A DNA stretch of 64,000 nucleotides from Colwellia sp. MB3u-41. Lineage in GTDB: Bacteria > Pseudomonadota > Gammaproteobacteria > Enterobacterales > Alteromonadaceae. The stretch lies in the NCBI RefSeq assembly GCF_014076845.1, contig NZ_JACGUT010000084.1, positions 310,001-374,000 of the forward strand. Direction: 5' to 3'. The position numbers were made by a program, and so were the translations under genes. Under the pieces are notes generated by a model, which saw only the letters and a list, made by a program, of their open reading frames with translations, was not told where the DNA came from and made no database searches. Below, one piece after another: positions 37,382 to 47,523 of the stretch (position 1 is its first letter; each line of letters opens with the position of its first letter).

Positions 37382-37635
37382 AATGAAGAGGTTCGATTTT
37401 CACCTAGAAGAATGTCAGCTATTGTGACAAAATATAGGTAATTGAGCCAGTGATAGTTGCAATGAGTTGTTAAAAATCATTTTATAAATAAGATGAAAAA
37501 TCTTTTACCAACAAAGCCAACTATTTATTCTCTATTTAGGCAAGTTAAACTTATATAGCCATCCAGACTGATGGTATATTCACAGTAATAAACTAAAATC
37601 ATTCTACTATAGAAAAATATGTCAGGGATATAATA

Positions 37636-37959
37636 ATGACCATTGAAGCTTTAATTGAACAAAAACTTCTGTCCGCATTTTCTCCAATACATCTCGATGT
37701 TATTAACGAAAGCCATCAGCATAATGTTGCGCCAGGCAGTGAGTCTCATTTTAAGGTGATTATTGTTACGGATGACTTTATTGGCGAGCGTTTAATAAAA
37801 CGCCACCGTGCTATTAATTCGCTACTTTCAATAGAGCTTGCTGAAAAAATACATGCTTTAGCACTTCATACTTATACTAAAGATGAGTGGGATAAGTATT
37901 ATGCAGACAATACTCCGCTCTCACCCAAATGTTTAGGAGGTGGGGGGAAGTCGGCATAA
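37636..37959 (+). CDS. bolA: BolA family protein
   Basis: A 107-residue BolA/IbaG-type protein: LSAFSPIHLDVINESHQHNVAPGSESHFKV (residues about 12-42, quoted in part) with the conserved HxHN-type segment, then RLIKRHRAINSLL and ALALHTYTKDEW. BolA proteins bind monothiol glutaredoxins with a [2Fe-2S] cluster and affect envelope morphology under stress. Divergent from rlmG. Confidence 0.93.
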   Translation: MTIEALIEQKLLSAFSPIHLDVINESHQHNVAPGSESHFKVIIVTDDFIGERLIKRHRAINSLLSIELAEKIHALALHTYTKDEWDKYYADNTPLSPKCLGGGGKSA

Positions 37960-37978
37960 TATATTGAATTAACTCACT

Positions 37979-38013
37979 GTAAAAACACTAATTAGCATCA
38001 TTAGCGTTTTTAC
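37979..38013 (+). terminator. Terminator-like hairpin after bolA
   Basis: A 14-bp stem with one mismatch (37979-37992 with 38000-38013), loop TAGCATC. The right arm contains GTTTTTAC, so the U-tract lies inside the stem. Confidence 0.6.
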
Positions 38014-38491
38014 ATGTTATCTTCCCTTACACCATCACTCTATTCACTTCTCGTTAATCAGCGGTTATTTATTCTTCTTTACTCAAAAGGTAAATAACAA
38101 TTAAAATTGGTTTGAACATTTTAGTTAAAATCATCATGTGGAATGACCTGAACTTCCACTCGAAGTGATGATAACGTTAAATATTAGATTGTTGGCGTAT
38201 TAACTGAGCAAATAGGAAATAACGGTGTCTGCGTTAACATCAGGCGTTTGTCTAGCGCGTTTTTAGAGAACAATGCAGTACAATGGCTAACATTAAAAGC
38301 ATAATATCAAAATGAGAGATGCTTTTATTGTTGATTCATAGGTCAAAGAGCTACTGGTCATACCTCATATTTCTTATTAGCAGAGTAAACTATGCGGCAA
38401 TTTTTGAATTTATGTCGTAATAAATATTGAATAATGACTAAATCGCCAAGTCGTTTGGTGATAATAATAGTATTAATTAAAAGGTCTTCTT
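38014..38491. other. Intergenic region bolA-fabV
   Basis: About 480 bp with no convincing gene on either strand. It contains the small dyad GAACTTCC-ACTC-GAAGT near 38150 and an AAGG ribosome site just before fabV. Promoter elements for fabV must lie here but none stands out. Confidence 0.5.
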
Positions 38492-39682
38492 ATGGTTATC
38501 AAACCTAAAATTCGTGGTTTTATATGTACAAATGCACATCCAGCTGGTTGTGAAGCTCATGTTCACGAGCAAATATCTTATGTGAAATCTCATCAACAAG
38601 CAGATGCTAAACCTAAAAATGTTTTAGTTATCGGTGCTTCTACGGGTTATGGTTTAGCTTCTCGTATAACCGCTGCATTTGGTAATAATGCTAAAACTTT
38701 AGGTGTTTTCTTCGAGAAACCACCTACTGAAAAGAAAACTGCCAGTGCTGGTTGGTACAATACGTCAGCCTTTCAAAGTGCAGCTGATGTCGCTGGCCTT
38801 TGGTCTAAGAATATTAATGGTGATGCGTTTTCACATGAAATTAAAGCGAAGGCTATTGAAACGATCAAAGCTGAATTAGGTGAAATTGATCTAATCGTTT
38901 ATTCACTTGCTTCACCTCGTCGTACTGATCCAGATACCGGTGAAGTTTATTCATCGACGCTTAAACCTATTGGTCAAAGTGTAACCACTAAAAACCTAAA
39001 TACCTCAAAGCGTGTTATCGATAAAATTTCTGTTGAAGCAGCAAATGAAGCCGAGATACAAGGTACCATTGATGTAATGGGAGGCGCTGACTGGGAACTA
39101 TGGATTAAGGCATTGAATGAGGCTGGCGTTCTTTCAGAAGGTTTTAAATCAGTAGCTTATACCTATATTGGTAAAGAATTAACGTGGCCAATTTACGGAA
39201 AAGCGACCATAGGTAAAGCGAAAGAAGATTTAGACCGTGCTGCATCGGCAATTAATAAAGCTACCGCTAACCTTAAGGGCGAAGCCCATGTTACTTCATT
39301 AAATGCGGTCGTTACGCAGGCGAGTTCAGCAATACCCATTATGCCGCTTTATATTTCAGCAATGTTTAAAGTGATGAAGGCAGATGGTACTTATGAGGGG
39401 TGTATCGAACAAATTCAGAACCTATTTGTTGAGAACATCTACAGTGAAACACCTCGCTTAGATGATGAAAATCGTTACCGTCAAAATCATAAAGAGCTTG
39501 AAGACAGTGTTCAAAAACGCGTGACAGACATTTGGAATAACGTTGATTCTGATAGTATTGATGAGTTAACTGACTATGTTGGCTATCATCAAGAGTTTTT
39601 AAAGTTATTTGGCTTTAGTGTTGCAGGTGTTGACTACGAAGCTGATGTCAATACAATGGCAGAAATTAAGCATCTATTATAA
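38492..39682 (+). CDS. fabV: Trans-2-enoyl-ACP/CoA reductase FabV
   Basis: NADH-dependent enoyl reductase that completes each cycle of fatty acid elongation; FabV enzymes are generally triclosan-insensitive. N-terminal IKPKIRGFICTNAHPAGCE is diagnostic, followed by the NAD-binding VLVIGASTGYGLASRI, VYSLASPRR and the active-site Tyr-x8-Lys in WPIYGKATIGKAK. 396 residues, the family's usual length. No other fab gene is nearby. Confidence 0.95.
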   Translation: MVIKPKIRGFICTNAHPAGCEAHVHEQISYVKSHQQADAKPKNVLVIGASTGYGLASRITAAFGNNAKTLGVFFEKPPTEKKTASAGWYNTSAFQSAADVAGLWSKNINGDAFSHEIKAKAIETIKAELGEIDLIVYSLASPRRTDPDTGEVYSSTLKPIGQSVTTKNLNTSKRVIDKISVEAANEAEIQGTIDVMGGADWELWIKALNEAGVLSEGFKSVAYTYIGKELTWPIYGKATIGKAKEDLDRAASAINKATANLKGEAHVTSLNAVVTQASSAIPIMPLYISAMFKVMKADGTYEGCIEQIQNLFVENIYSETPRLDDENRYRQNHKELEDSVQKRVTDIWNNVDSDSIDELTDYVGYHQEFLKLFGFSVAGVDYEADVNTMAEIKHLL

Positions 39683-39720
39683 CGATTAGTTTTCATTATT
39701 TACGATTAGCGTCAATAATA

Positions 39721-39749
39721 AAAAACCGACATAAAATGTCGGTTTTTTT
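39721..39749 (+). terminator. Intrinsic terminator of fabV
   Basis: A 12-bp stem (39721-39732 with 39736-39747) around AAA, followed by T. Confidence 0.9.
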
Positions 39750-40068
39750 AGGTCTGACAAAAATTTTGGCTGATAAATGAACGAAATCAATAATATTCAA
39801 CTAATTTGTAATTTAAGTAACTGAGATCGTAGATAGCCTTAGAGTTTTTGTGTTAAAATCGCGCCAGAAATTTTAACTTAGAGCCAGTGGGTCTTTTTTA
39901 TTTTCAACCAATTGTTGTTGTTGTTAAAAAAGAAGTACTTACTGAAATACACTAAAATCAATAATTTCCTTACCTATCAGACTTCAGTCACGAGTGATCG
40001 TAAAAGAGTTTAATGACGTAAGTAACTTTATGGTTTTGATACTCCCATCAAAAGTAGTGCATGTGTTT
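39750..40068. promoter_or_regulatory. Upstream and leader region of the nqr operon
   Basis: About 320 bp without a gene. It contains TTAAAAT (39853-39859), which reads as a -10 element and also pairs with ATTTTAA (39870-39876). Immediately downstream is a weak hairpin, AGAGCC-AGT-GGGTCT (39880-39894), followed by a T-run. The arrangement suggests a promoter or an attenuator-like leader for nqrA; neither role is proven. Confidence 0.4.
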
Positions 40069-41406
40069 ATGATTACAATAAAGAAAGGTCTGGATGTTCC
40101 TGTCGTTGGTTCTCCCCAGCAGGTAATCCATGATGGCAACGCCATCAAAACCGTTGCAACATTAGGTGAAGAGTTTGTGGGTATGCGACCAACCATGTTT
40201 GTAAAAGTGGATGATCGTGTTAAAAAAGGTCAGGTTCTTTTTGAAGATAAAAAGAACCCTGGCGTTAAATTCACAGCTCATGTTGCCGGTGTTGTTAAAG
40301 AAATCAACCGTGGTGAAAAACGTGTTTTGCAATCAGTCGTTATTGAAATTGACGGCGATGAGCAAGAAACTTTTACTTCATACACGGATAATGAACTTAG
40401 CTCAATAAAACGTGAAGACGTTGTTGCTAACCTTGTTAATTCAGGTTTGTGGACAGCATTACGTACACGTCCATTTAGTAAAGTTCCTGCTATTGATTCA
40501 ACGCCCACCGCCATTTTTGTTAGTGCTATGGATACTAATCCGCTAGCTGCTAACCCTGAAATGATTATTAATGAACAAAGTGAAGCCTTTAAGAATGGTT
40601 TAACTGTACTTTCTCGTTTAACGAATGGTGAAGTGTTTGTTAGTAAAGCCCCTGGTGCAAATATCCCTGTAGAAGCTAATGTACAAGTTAACGAATTCGC
40701 AGGGAAACATCCTGCGGGTTTAGTGGGTACACACATGCACTTCTTAAAGCCAGTAAGTGCTGATAAGTCTTCATGGAGCTTAGGCTATCAAGATGTTATC
40801 GCCTTTGGTCAACTTTTTCTTTCTGGAGAGTTAAATAATACGCGTATTATTTCACTTGCTGGTCCTGCAGCTAAGAACCCTCGTTTAGTGCGCACTATTT
40901 TAGGTGCTAACACCGACGATTTAATTGCGGGTGAAATTACTGATGGTGAATTACGTGTGGTTTCTGGTTCTTTACTCTCAGGAGCAAAAGCAAAAGGTGT
41001 TCACGCTTATTTAGGTCGCTACCATGTGCAAATTTCGTTGATTTTAGAAGGTCGCGAAAAAGAGTTTATTGGTTATATGTACCCAGGTCCTAATAAGTTT
41101 TCGGTAACACGTGCATATATGTCTCATTTCTTCCCGAAGAAATTATTCAATATGACCACAACAACTAACGGTAGTCCTCGTGCCATGGTGCCAATTGGTA
41201 ACTTTGAACGTATTATGCCATTAGATATTCTCCCAACAATGTTATTGCGTGATTTATGTGCCGGCGATACCGACAGCGCGCAGCAACTTGGTGCTTTAGA
41301 GCTTGATGAAGAAGATTTAGCCTTATGTACATTTGTTTGCCCAGGCAAAACAGATTATGGCGTTATTCTTCGTGAATGCCTAACCACAATAGAGAAGGAA
41401 GGTTAG
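40069..41406 (+). CDS. nqrA: Na+-NQR subunit A
   Basis: Peripheral cytoplasmic subunit of the sodium-translocating NADH:quinone oxidoreductase. The ATG at 40069 is chosen because the family begins [12 protein letters not shown]; the open frame extends 75 bp further upstream without homology. Blocks: [68 protein letters not shown] and the C-terminal [13 protein letters not shown]. 445 residues. nqrB starts 2 bp after the stop. Confidence 0.96.
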   Translation: MITIKKGLDVPVVGSPQQVIHDGNAIKTVATLGEEFVGMRPTMFVKVDDRVKKGQVLFEDKKNPGVKFTAHVAGVVKEINRGEKRVLQSVVIEIDGDEQETFTSYTDNELSSIKREDVVANLVNSGLWTALRTRPFSKVPAIDSTPTAIFVSAMDTNPLAANPEMIINEQSEAFKNGLTVLSRLTNGEVFVSKAPGANIPVEANVQVNEFAGKHPAGLVGTHMHFLKPVSADKSSWSLGYQDVIAFGQLFLSGELNNTRIISLAGPAAKNPRLVRTILGANTDDLIAGEITDGELRVVSGSLLSGAKAKGVHAYLGRYHVQISLILEGREKEFIGYMYPGPNKFSVTRAYMSHFFPKKLFNMTTTTNGSPRAMVPIGNFERIMPLDILPTMLLRDLCAGDTDSAQQLGALELDEEDLALCTFVCPGKTDYGVILRECLTTIEKEG

Positions 41407-41408
41407 AC

Positions 41409-42620
41409 ATGGGCTTGAAAAAGTATATTGAAGATATTGAACCGCAATTTGAAAAAGGCGGTAAACTAGAAACGTGGTACGCTTTATACGAAGCTGTAGC
41501 CACTGGTTTATTTACTCCAGGTCAAGTGAACAAAGGTGCTACCCATGTTCGTGACAGTATTGACTTAAAACGTATTATGATCACGGTATGGTTAGCTGTT
41601 TTCCCTGCTATGTTTTTTGGTATGTACAACATTGGTTTTCAAGCAGCTGATGCTTTAGCTGCTGGTTATGCTTTACCAGACACTTGGCAAGTAGGCTTAT
41701 TCGAGTTCCTAGGGGGGAGCTTATCTGCTGACTCGAGTGTCTTCGGTAAGATGCTTTATGGAGCAGTGTTCTTCTTACCTATTTATGCAACTACCTTTAT
41801 TGTTGGTGGCTTTTGGGAAGTTCTATTTGCTTCAGTGCGCAAGCATGAAGTTAACGAAGGTTTCTTTGTTAGTTCAATTTTGTTTGCCTTGATTTTGCCT
41901 GCAACAATTCCATTATGGCAAGTTGCTATCGGTATTACTTTCGGTATTGTTATTGCTAAAGAAATCTTTGGTGGTACAGGTAAAAATTTCTTGAATCCTG
42001 CGCTAGCGGGTCGTGCATTTCTGTTTTTTGCTTATCCAGGCGAATTATCAGGTGATGCTGTTTGGGTTGCTGTTGATGGTTACTCAGGTGCGACACCATT
42101 AAGTGCTGCAGCAGCAGCAATTCCAGGTTCAGTTGATTTTGCAATCAATACTAACTGGTGGAATGCATTCTTGGGCTTTATTCCAGGTTCTATGGGTGAA
42201 GTATCAACCGCTGCTATTTTCCTAGGTGGTGCATACATTCTCTATAAAGGTATTGCTTCGTGGCGTATTGTCTTAAGTGTTTTCGCCGGTATGGTGTTTA
42301 CCTCCTTACTGTTTAACAGTATTGGAAGCGACACTAACGCAATGTTTGCTATGCCATGGTACTGGCACTTAGTCACCGGTGGTTTTGCTTTTGGTATGAT
42401 GTTTATGGCTACTGACCCTGTCACTATGTCTTTTACTAATACGGGTAAATACTGGTTTGGTGCACTGGTTGGCGTAATGGTTGTGCTGATACGTGTAGTT
42501 AATCCGGCATACCCTGAAGGAATTATGTTAGCTATTTTATTCGCTAATTTATTCGCCCCTCTTTTCGACTATTTTGTTGTTCAAGGGAATATCAAACGGA
42601 GGCTCGCTCGTAATGTCTAG
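41409..42620 (+). CDS. nqrB: Na+-NQR subunit B
   Basis: Membrane subunit with about ten transmembrane helices, a covalent FMN and a riboflavin site. Begins [19 protein letters not shown], as in Vibrio. The FMN-carrying Thr229 is in [31 protein letters not shown] and [14 protein letters not shown] are family blocks. 403 residues. Its stop codon overlaps the nqrC start by 8 bp, so the two are coupled. Confidence 0.96.
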   Translation: MGLKKYIEDIEPQFEKGGKLETWYALYEAVATGLFTPGQVNKGATHVRDSIDLKRIMITVWLAVFPAMFFGMYNIGFQAADALAAGYALPDTWQVGLFEFLGGSLSADSSVFGKMLYGAVFFLPIYATTFIVGGFWEVLFASVRKHEVNEGFFVSSILFALILPATIPLWQVAIGITFGIVIAKEIFGGTGKNFLNPALAGRAFLFFAYPGELSGDAVWVAVDGYSGATPLSAAAAAIPGSVDFAINTNWWNAFLGFIPGSMGEVSTAAIFLGGAYILYKGIASWRIVLSVFAGMVFTSLLFNSIGSDTNAMFAMPWYWHLVTGGFAFGMMFMATDPVTMSFTNTGKYWFGALVGVMVVLIRVVNPAYPEGIMLAILFANLFAPLFDYFVVQGNIKRRLARNV

Positions 42621-43431
42621 TAATAAAGAAACTCCAATTAAAACAATCGGCTTCGTGTTTTTAGTTTGTCTGGTTTGTGCTGCACTAGTCTCTGTTGCTG
42701 CGATTAGTTTAAAACCATTACAACAAGCTAATAAACTGCTTGATAAGCAAACTAAAATTCTTGAAGCTTCTGGCTTATTAACATTAGCTTTGAAAACAGA
42801 AAATATTAAAGCTTCAGGTAGTGAACCTAAAAGTATCGTTGCAACATTTGAAAAATATGTTGAGGCTAAGATGATTGACCTAGATTCAGGGAAAATTATT
42901 GAAGGTAATACTGATATATTTGACGAACGTGCAGACGCTCGTAATGCTGCTAAAAGCTCAAAACTTACCAATGATACCGCGGGTATTAATCGCCGTGCTA
43001 ATAATGCTGTTGTCTACTTAGTTAATAATGAGCAAGGCCAGCTAAATACGTTGGTTTTACCTATTGTTGGTTCAGGGCTGTGGGACTTAATGTACGGTTA
43101 TATTGGTTTAGCGCCAGATTTAAATACCGTTCGTAGTCTTATTTATTCTGACTTAAAGGAAACTCCTGGTTTAGGGGCTGAAGTGCTTAACCCTAAATGG
43201 AAAGCTTTATGGCCGGGTAAGAAAATTTACAATGATAGCGGTGAAGTGGCTATTAACGTGATTAAAGGTGGTGCTAAAGCCGGAGATGTTCATGGCGTTG
43301 ACGCATTGTCAGGTGCCACATTAACCAGTAATGGCGTACAAAATACCTTACATTTTTGGTTAGGTGAGCAAGGTTATGGACCTTTTATTACTAAATACCG
43401 CAGTGTTGCTAGCGAAGGAGAGATGAACTAA
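42613..43431 (+). CDS. nqrC: Na+-NQR subunit C
   Basis: Subunit with one N-terminal membrane helix ([19 protein letters not shown]) and a periplasmic domain carrying covalent FMN on Thr236 in [10 protein letters not shown]. ApbE, encoded downstream, attaches this flavin. The ATG at 42613 lies inside the end of nqrB and is preferred over an upstream in-frame start because family members begin with MSSNKE-like residues. 272 residues, somewhat longer than Vibrio NqrC. Confidence 0.95.
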   Translation: MSSNKETPIKTIGFVFLVCLVCAALVSVAAISLKPLQQANKLLDKQTKILEASGLLTLALKTENIKASGSEPKSIVATFEKYVEAKMIDLDSGKIIEGNTDIFDERADARNAAKSSKLTNDTAGINRRANNAVVYLVNNEQGQLNTLVLPIVGSGLWDLMYGYIGLAPDLNTVRSLIYSDLKETPGLGAEVLNPKWKALWPGKKIYNDSGEVAINVIKGGAKAGDVHGVDALSGATLTSNGVQNTLHFWLGEQGYGPFITKYRSVASEGEMN

Positions 43432-44054
43432 TGTCTTCAGATACTAAAAAAGTACTATTTGGACCTATTGTAGATAACAACCCTATCGCTTTACAGGTAC
43501 TAGGTGTTTGTTCTGCTCTAGCGGTAACCAGTTCAATGGCAAACGCTTTGGTTATGACCATAGCGGTAATGCTAGTTACTGGCTTTTCTAACTTTTTTAT
43601 CTCACTTGTGCGTAATCATATTCCATCAAGTGTGCGTATTATTGTGCAAATGGCGATTATAGCGTCATTAGTCATTGTGGTTGACCAAGTGTTAAAAGCC
43701 TTCTCTTATCAGTTGTCGAAAGAGTTGTCAGTTTTCATTGGTTTGATCATTACTAACTGTATTGTAATGGGCCGTGCAGAAGCCTTTGCTATGAAAGAAA
43801 AGCCGGGCGTTAGCTTTTTAGATGGTATTGGTAACGGTTTAGGCTACGGCGCAGTTTTAATGGTTGTTGCTTTTTTCCGTGAATTATTTGGTTTTGGTGA
43901 GATCTTTGGTATTGAAGTATTTAAATTAGTTCAAAACGATGGTTGGTACCAAGGTAATGGCTTATTAGTCTTACCATTTAGTTCATTCTTCATTATTGGT
44001 TTAATCATCTGGGCTGTACGCCAGTGGAAACCAGAACAAGTAGAGAAGGATTAG
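43431..44054 (+). CDS. nqrD: Na+-NQR subunit D
   Basis: Integral membrane subunit of 207 residues with six hydrophobic helices. It belongs to the NqrD/RnfE family: [25 protein letters not shown] at the N-terminus (quoted in part) and [20 protein letters not shown], with the conserved Cys that helps hold the intramembrane Fe centre together with NqrE. The ATG overlaps the nqrC stop (TAATG). Confidence 0.95.
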   Translation: MSSDTKKVLFGPIVDNNPIALQVLGVCSALAVTSSMANALVMTIAVMLVTGFSNFFISLVRNHIPSSVRIIVQMAIIASLVIVVDQVLKAFSYQLSKELSVFIGLIITNCIVMGRAEAFAMKEKPGVSFLDGIGNGLGYGAVLMVVAFFRELFGFGEIFGIEVFKLVQNDGWYQGNGLLVLPFSSFFIIGLIIWAVRQWKPEQVEKD

Positions 44055-44058
44055 CCCC

Positions 44059-44682
44059 ATGGAACATTATTTAAGTATTTTTATTAAAACCATATTCATT
44101 GAGAATATGGCGTTAAGCTTTTTCTTGGGTATGTGTACTTTCTTAGCGGTGTCTAAGAAAGTAAGTACAGCCATTGGTCTGGGTGTTGCGGTTGTGGTGG
44201 TATTAGGTTTAGCTGTTCCAGCTAACCAAATTATTTATCAAGCTATTTTAGCACCCGGTGCTTTAGACAGCATGATGGGTATTACTGCTCAGAAAGATTC
44301 AATTGATTTAAGCTTTTTATCATTTATTACCTTTATCGGTGTTATTGCTGCTTTAGTACAAATTTTGGAAATGATTTTAGATAAATATTTTCCTGCTTTG
44401 TATCAAGCCTTAGGTATATTTTTACCTTTAATCACTGTTAACTGTGCAATTTTTGGTGCGGTATCTTTCATGGTAGCGAAAAACTTAACCTTGGGTGAAA
44501 GTGTTGTTTACGGCATTGGCTCTGGTGTAGGTTGGATGTTAGCTATTGTGTTGTTGGCTGCTATACGTGAAAAGATGAAATATTCTGACGTACCAGACGG
44601 TTTGAAAGGTTTAGGTATCACGTTTATCTCCGCTGGATTGATGGCTTTTGGCTTTCTTTCTTTTGGTGGTATTTCACTTTAA
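44059..44682 (+). CDS. nqrE: Na+-NQR subunit E
   Basis: Integral membrane subunit of 207 residues, NqrE/RnfA family, inverted-topology partner of NqrD. Blocks: [22 protein letters not shown] and [16 protein letters not shown], each with a conserved Cys for the intramembrane Fe centre, and [17 protein letters not shown]. It starts 4 bp after nqrD. The next gene, nqrF, is separated by 73 bp that contain a hairpin. Confidence 0.95.
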   Translation: MEHYLSIFIKTIFIENMALSFFLGMCTFLAVSKKVSTAIGLGVAVVVVLGLAVPANQIIYQAILAPGALDSMMGITAQKDSIDLSFLSFITFIGVIAALVQILEMILDKYFPALYQALGIFLPLITVNCAIFGAVSFMVAKNLTLGESVVYGIGSGVGWMLAIVLLAAIREKMKYSDVPDGLKGLGITFISAGLMAFGFLSFGGISL

Positions 44683-44690
44683 AAAATATC

Positions 44691-44732
44691 GGCCTAAGTC
44701 ACTTATTACCAAAAGTAATTTGAACTTAGGCC
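44691..44732. repeat. Intercistronic hairpin between nqrE and nqrF
   Basis: Outer arms GGCCTAAGT (44691-44699) and ACTTAGGCC (44724-44732) pair perfectly; inner arms ATTAC (44705-44709) and GTAAT (44715-44719) pair around CAAAA. There is no T-run, so it is not a typical terminator. It is the only sizeable gap inside nqrA-F. Confidence 0.85.
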
Positions 44733-44755
44733 CTAGATAATTTAAGGAAAAGTCG

Positions 44756-45979
44756 ATGGAAATCATTCTCGGCATATCGATGTTTACCGCGATAGTGCTA
44801 GCATTAGTTTTAGTGATTTTGTTTGCTAAATCTAAGTTAGTCTCTTCAGGTGACGTAACAATTAGTATAAATGGTGACCCAAATAAATCAGTAGTAACCG
44901 CTGCTGGTGGCAAGCTTCTTGGCGCTTTAGCAGACCAAGGGATTTTTATTCCTTCTGCTTGTGGTGGTGGTGGTACTTGTGGTCAATGTCGTGTTGACGT
45001 GCATTCAGGTGGTGGTGACATTTTACCAACTGAAACGGGTCATATCACTAAGCGTGAAGCTAAAACAGGTTGTCGTTTAGCCTGTCAGGTTGCTGTTAAG
45101 CAAGACATGGTTATTGAAGTAGAAGATGAAATCTTCGGTGTTCAACAATGGGAATGTGAAGTTATCTCTAATGATAACCAAGCAACTTTCATTAAAGAAC
45201 TTAAACTTCAAATACCCAATGGGGAATCTGTTCCGTTTAAAGCCGGTGGTTATATTCAGATAGAAGCTCCAGCTCATCACGTTAAATATAGTGATTTTGA
45301 TATTGATCAACAGTACAAAGGCGATTGGAATCACTTCGGTTTCTTTGATGTTGAATCAAAAGTTGACGAACCAACGTTACGTGCCTACTCAATGGCTAAT
45401 TATCCTGAAGAAGAAGGCATTATTATGCTTAACGTGCGTATTGCTACGCCGCCTCCAGGACGTTTACATTTACCAGCAGGTAAAATGTCATCATATATCT
45501 TTAGCCTTAAGCCTGGCGATAAAGTCACTATTTCTGGTCCATTTGGCGAGTTCTTTGCTAAAGAATCAGATAATGAAATGGTCTTTATTGGTGGTGGTGC
45601 TGGTATGGCGCCAATGCGTTCACACATCTTTGATCAACTTAAACGTTTACAATCTAAGCGTAAAATGTCGTTCTGGTATGGTGCCCGCTCTAAGCGTGAA
45701 ATGTTTTATGAAGATGATTACAACGGCTTAGCCGCTGAGAATGACAACTTCAAATGGCATGTCGCGTTATCAGATCCACAAGCCGAAGATAACTGGGAAG
45801 GCATGACAGGTTTTATTCATAATGTACTTTATGAAAACTACTTAAAAGATCATGAAGCACCAGAAGATTGTGAGTACTACATGTGTGGTCCTCCAATGAT
45901 GAATGCTGCTGTTATTCATATGCTTAAAGACTTAGGCGTAGAAGACGAGAACATCATGTTAGATGACTTCGGCGGCTAA
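44756..45979 (+). CDS. nqrF: Na+-NQR subunit F, NADH-oxidising
   Basis: Entry point for electrons from NADH. One N-terminal membrane helix (residues 1-24), then a [2Fe-2S] ferredoxin domain with Cys69, Cys75, Cys78 and Cys110 ([13 protein letters not shown] and RLACQV). The reductase part follows: FAD-binding [15 protein letters not shown]-binding [15 protein letters not shown] and [12 protein letters not shown], and the C-terminal LDDFGG. 407 residues. An AAGGAAAAG ribosome site lies before the ATG. Confidence 0.96.
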   Translation: MEIILGISMFTAIVLALVLVILFAKSKLVSSGDVTISINGDPNKSVVTAAGGKLLGALADQGIFIPSACGGGGTCGQCRVDVHSGGGDILPTETGHITKREAKTGCRLACQVAVKQDMVIEVEDEIFGVQQWECEVISNDNQATFIKELKLQIPNGESVPFKAGGYIQIEAPAHHVKYSDFDIDQQYKGDWNHFGFFDVESKVDEPTLRAYSMANYPEEEGIIMLNVRIATPPPGRLHLPAGKMSSYIFSLKPGDKVTISGPFGEFFAKESDNEMVFIGGGAGMAPMRSHIFDQLKRLQSKRKMSFWYGARSKREMFYEDDYNGLAAENDNFKWHVALSDPQAEDNWEGMTGFIHNVLYENYLKDHEAPEDCEYYMCGPPMMNAAVIHMLKDLGVEDENIMLDDFGG

Positions 45980-46029
45980 TATTTGGTAACTTTTATCTCT
46001 TTGCTATTTCACTTAATAGCGGCATCGAA

Positions 46030-46060
46030 GGTGCTCATTGACTAACGTCAACTCCGCGCC
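46030..46060. repeat. Imperfect hairpin downstream of nqrF
   Basis: TTGAC (46038-46042) pairs with GTCAA (46047-46051), and GGTGC (46030-46034) pairs with GCGCC (46056-46060) with one G-U. It stands between nqrF and its terminator, with no T-run. Confidence 0.55.
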
Positions 46061-46120
46061 ATCTTTTTGCTCTAAAGTGAACGAGCTTTGAGCTAAAAAT
46101 CACATCAAAATAGTGCATGT

Positions 46121-46146
46121 AAAAGACGGCTTTGGTCGTCTTTTAT
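46121..46146 (+). terminator. Intrinsic terminator between nqrF and apbE
   Basis: AAAAGACG (46121-46128) pairs with CGTCTTTT (46137-46144), followed by TATTATTT. It may separate nqrA-F from apbE-nqrM or act only in part. Confidence 0.7.
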
Positions 46147-46207
46147 TATTTATATAAGACGTTTTTGGTAAACGATTTACATAAATAATAAATTTATGGG
46201 TATTGAA

Positions 46208-47239
46208 ATGATTAAATCGAAAGTAGTAATTCTGATGTTTACGCTGATTTTTTTAGCCGGATGTTTTCCAAGCAGTGACTTGAGTAAGCAAGAAGTACTG
46301 CTGCAAGGTCGTACAATGGGCACCACTTATAATATTAAAATCGTGATTAAAAACAACGCGGTTGATACTCAACAATTACATACTGGCATTGATGCCTTAT
46401 TGGTGCAATTAAACCAAGAAATGTCTACTTATATTGATGACTCTGAATTATCACTATTTAATAAATCGACATCACTGGCGCCGATTGAAATATCAATAGG
46501 TTTAACACGAGTTATCAAAGAAGCAATTCGTTTAGGGCAATTAAGTGAAGGCAAGTTAGATGTTACGGTAGGCCCATTAGTCAATTTGTGGGGGTTTGGT
46601 CCAGAGTATCGTCCCGATATCATTCCAAGTGATGAAGCTTTGCTTGCAGCACGTCAGAGAATAGGACTTGCAGAGTTGACGTTAATAGGTAATAAACTAG
46701 CTAAAAAAGTACCAAATTTATATGTTGATCTATCAACTATAGCTAAAGGTTATGGTGTTGATTTAGTCGCTGAATATTTAGAAGAAGAGGGTGTACATAA
46801 CTATCTTATTGAAATTGGTGGCGAAATGCGAATTAAAGGCTTTAAGCATACCGGCGAGCTTTGGCATATTGCTATTGAAAAACCTATACAAGACCCGACA
46901 GGAGAACACCGATCTGTTCATCAAGTCATCATACCCAAAAATAATGCTGTAGCTACCTCAGGTGATTACCGTAATTATTATGAAGCCAGTGGACAGCGTT
47001 TTTCACATATTATTGACCCCAGCACAGGTAAACCTATCAATCATAAGTTAGTTTCAGTAACGGTTATTCATCCGTCTTCGATGACGGCTGACGGCTTGTC
47101 AACAGCCATGATGGTTATGGGTGAGGCAAAGGCGATAGCTTTTGCTGAGGAAAATGATATTGCCGCTTATTTTATTGCCAAAACCGATCATGGCTTTGTT
47201 GAGCAAAGCACGGTAAAATTCATGCAATATTTGAAGTAA
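46208..47239 (+). CDS. apbE: FAD:protein FMN transferase ApbE (lipoprotein)
   Basis: Periplasmic enzyme that attaches FMN to Thr of NqrB and NqrC. A lipoprotein signal ends in LAGC. The ATG at 46208 is preferred over one at 46196 because the longer form would put a Glu in the signal's basic region. Motifs: GRTMGTTYNI, EMSTYIDDSELSLFNKS, LSTIAKGYGVDLVAEYLE, YLIEIGGEMRIKG, ATSGDYRNYYE and SFSHIIDP-like FSHIIDPSTGKP. 343 residues. Its place after nqrF is usual. Confidence 0.94.
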   Translation: MIKSKVVILMFTLIFLAGCFPSSDLSKQEVLLQGRTMGTTYNIKIVIKNNAVDTQQLHTGIDALLVQLNQEMSTYIDDSELSLFNKSTSLAPIEISIGLTRVIKEAIRLGQLSEGKLDVTVGPLVNLWGFGPEYRPDIIPSDEALLAARQRIGLAELTLIGNKLAKKVPNLYVDLSTIAKGYGVDLVAEYLEEEGVHNYLIEIGGEMRIKGFKHTGELWHIAIEKPIQDPTGEHRSVHQVIIPKNNAVATSGDYRNYYEASGQRFSHIIDPSTGKPINHKLVSVTVIHPSSMTADGLSTAMMVMGEAKAIAFAEENDIAAYFIAKTDHGFVEQSTVKFMQYLK

Positions 47240-47301
47240 TGAGTAATCACGAATTACTGTTTATATATTTTATATTTTCAAGAAAATAGTAGGTTAATTT
47301 T

Positions 47302-47523
47302 ATGATGATTTTTATGATCACTTTAGGTTTTTTTCTTGTCATTGTTATTGCAATGTCAGTGGGCTATATCTTTCAGCAGAAGTCTTTAGCAGGCAGTTGT
47401 GGAGGTTTAGCGTCGGTGGGAATTGATAAATCGTGTAATTGTGACAACCCTTGTGATAAACGTAAAGAAAGAGAACGTGTTGCTGCAGCGAAAGAGAATA
47501 TGATTGATATAAAAAATATATAA
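47302..47523 (+). CDS. nqrM: NqrM, Na+-NQR maturation factor
   Basis: A 73-residue protein with one membrane helix (residues 5-25) and four Cys: Cys33 in AGSCGGL, then CNCDNPC near residue 46. The cysteines are thought to deliver Fe to the NqrD/NqrE centre. Formerly DUF539. The short length, the Cys pattern and the place behind apbE are all typical. An in-frame ATG one codon later is equally possible as start. Confidence 0.93.
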   Translation: MMIFMITLGFFLVIVIAMSVGYIFQQKSLAGSCGGLASVGIDKSCNCDNPCDKRKERERVAAAKENMIDIKNI

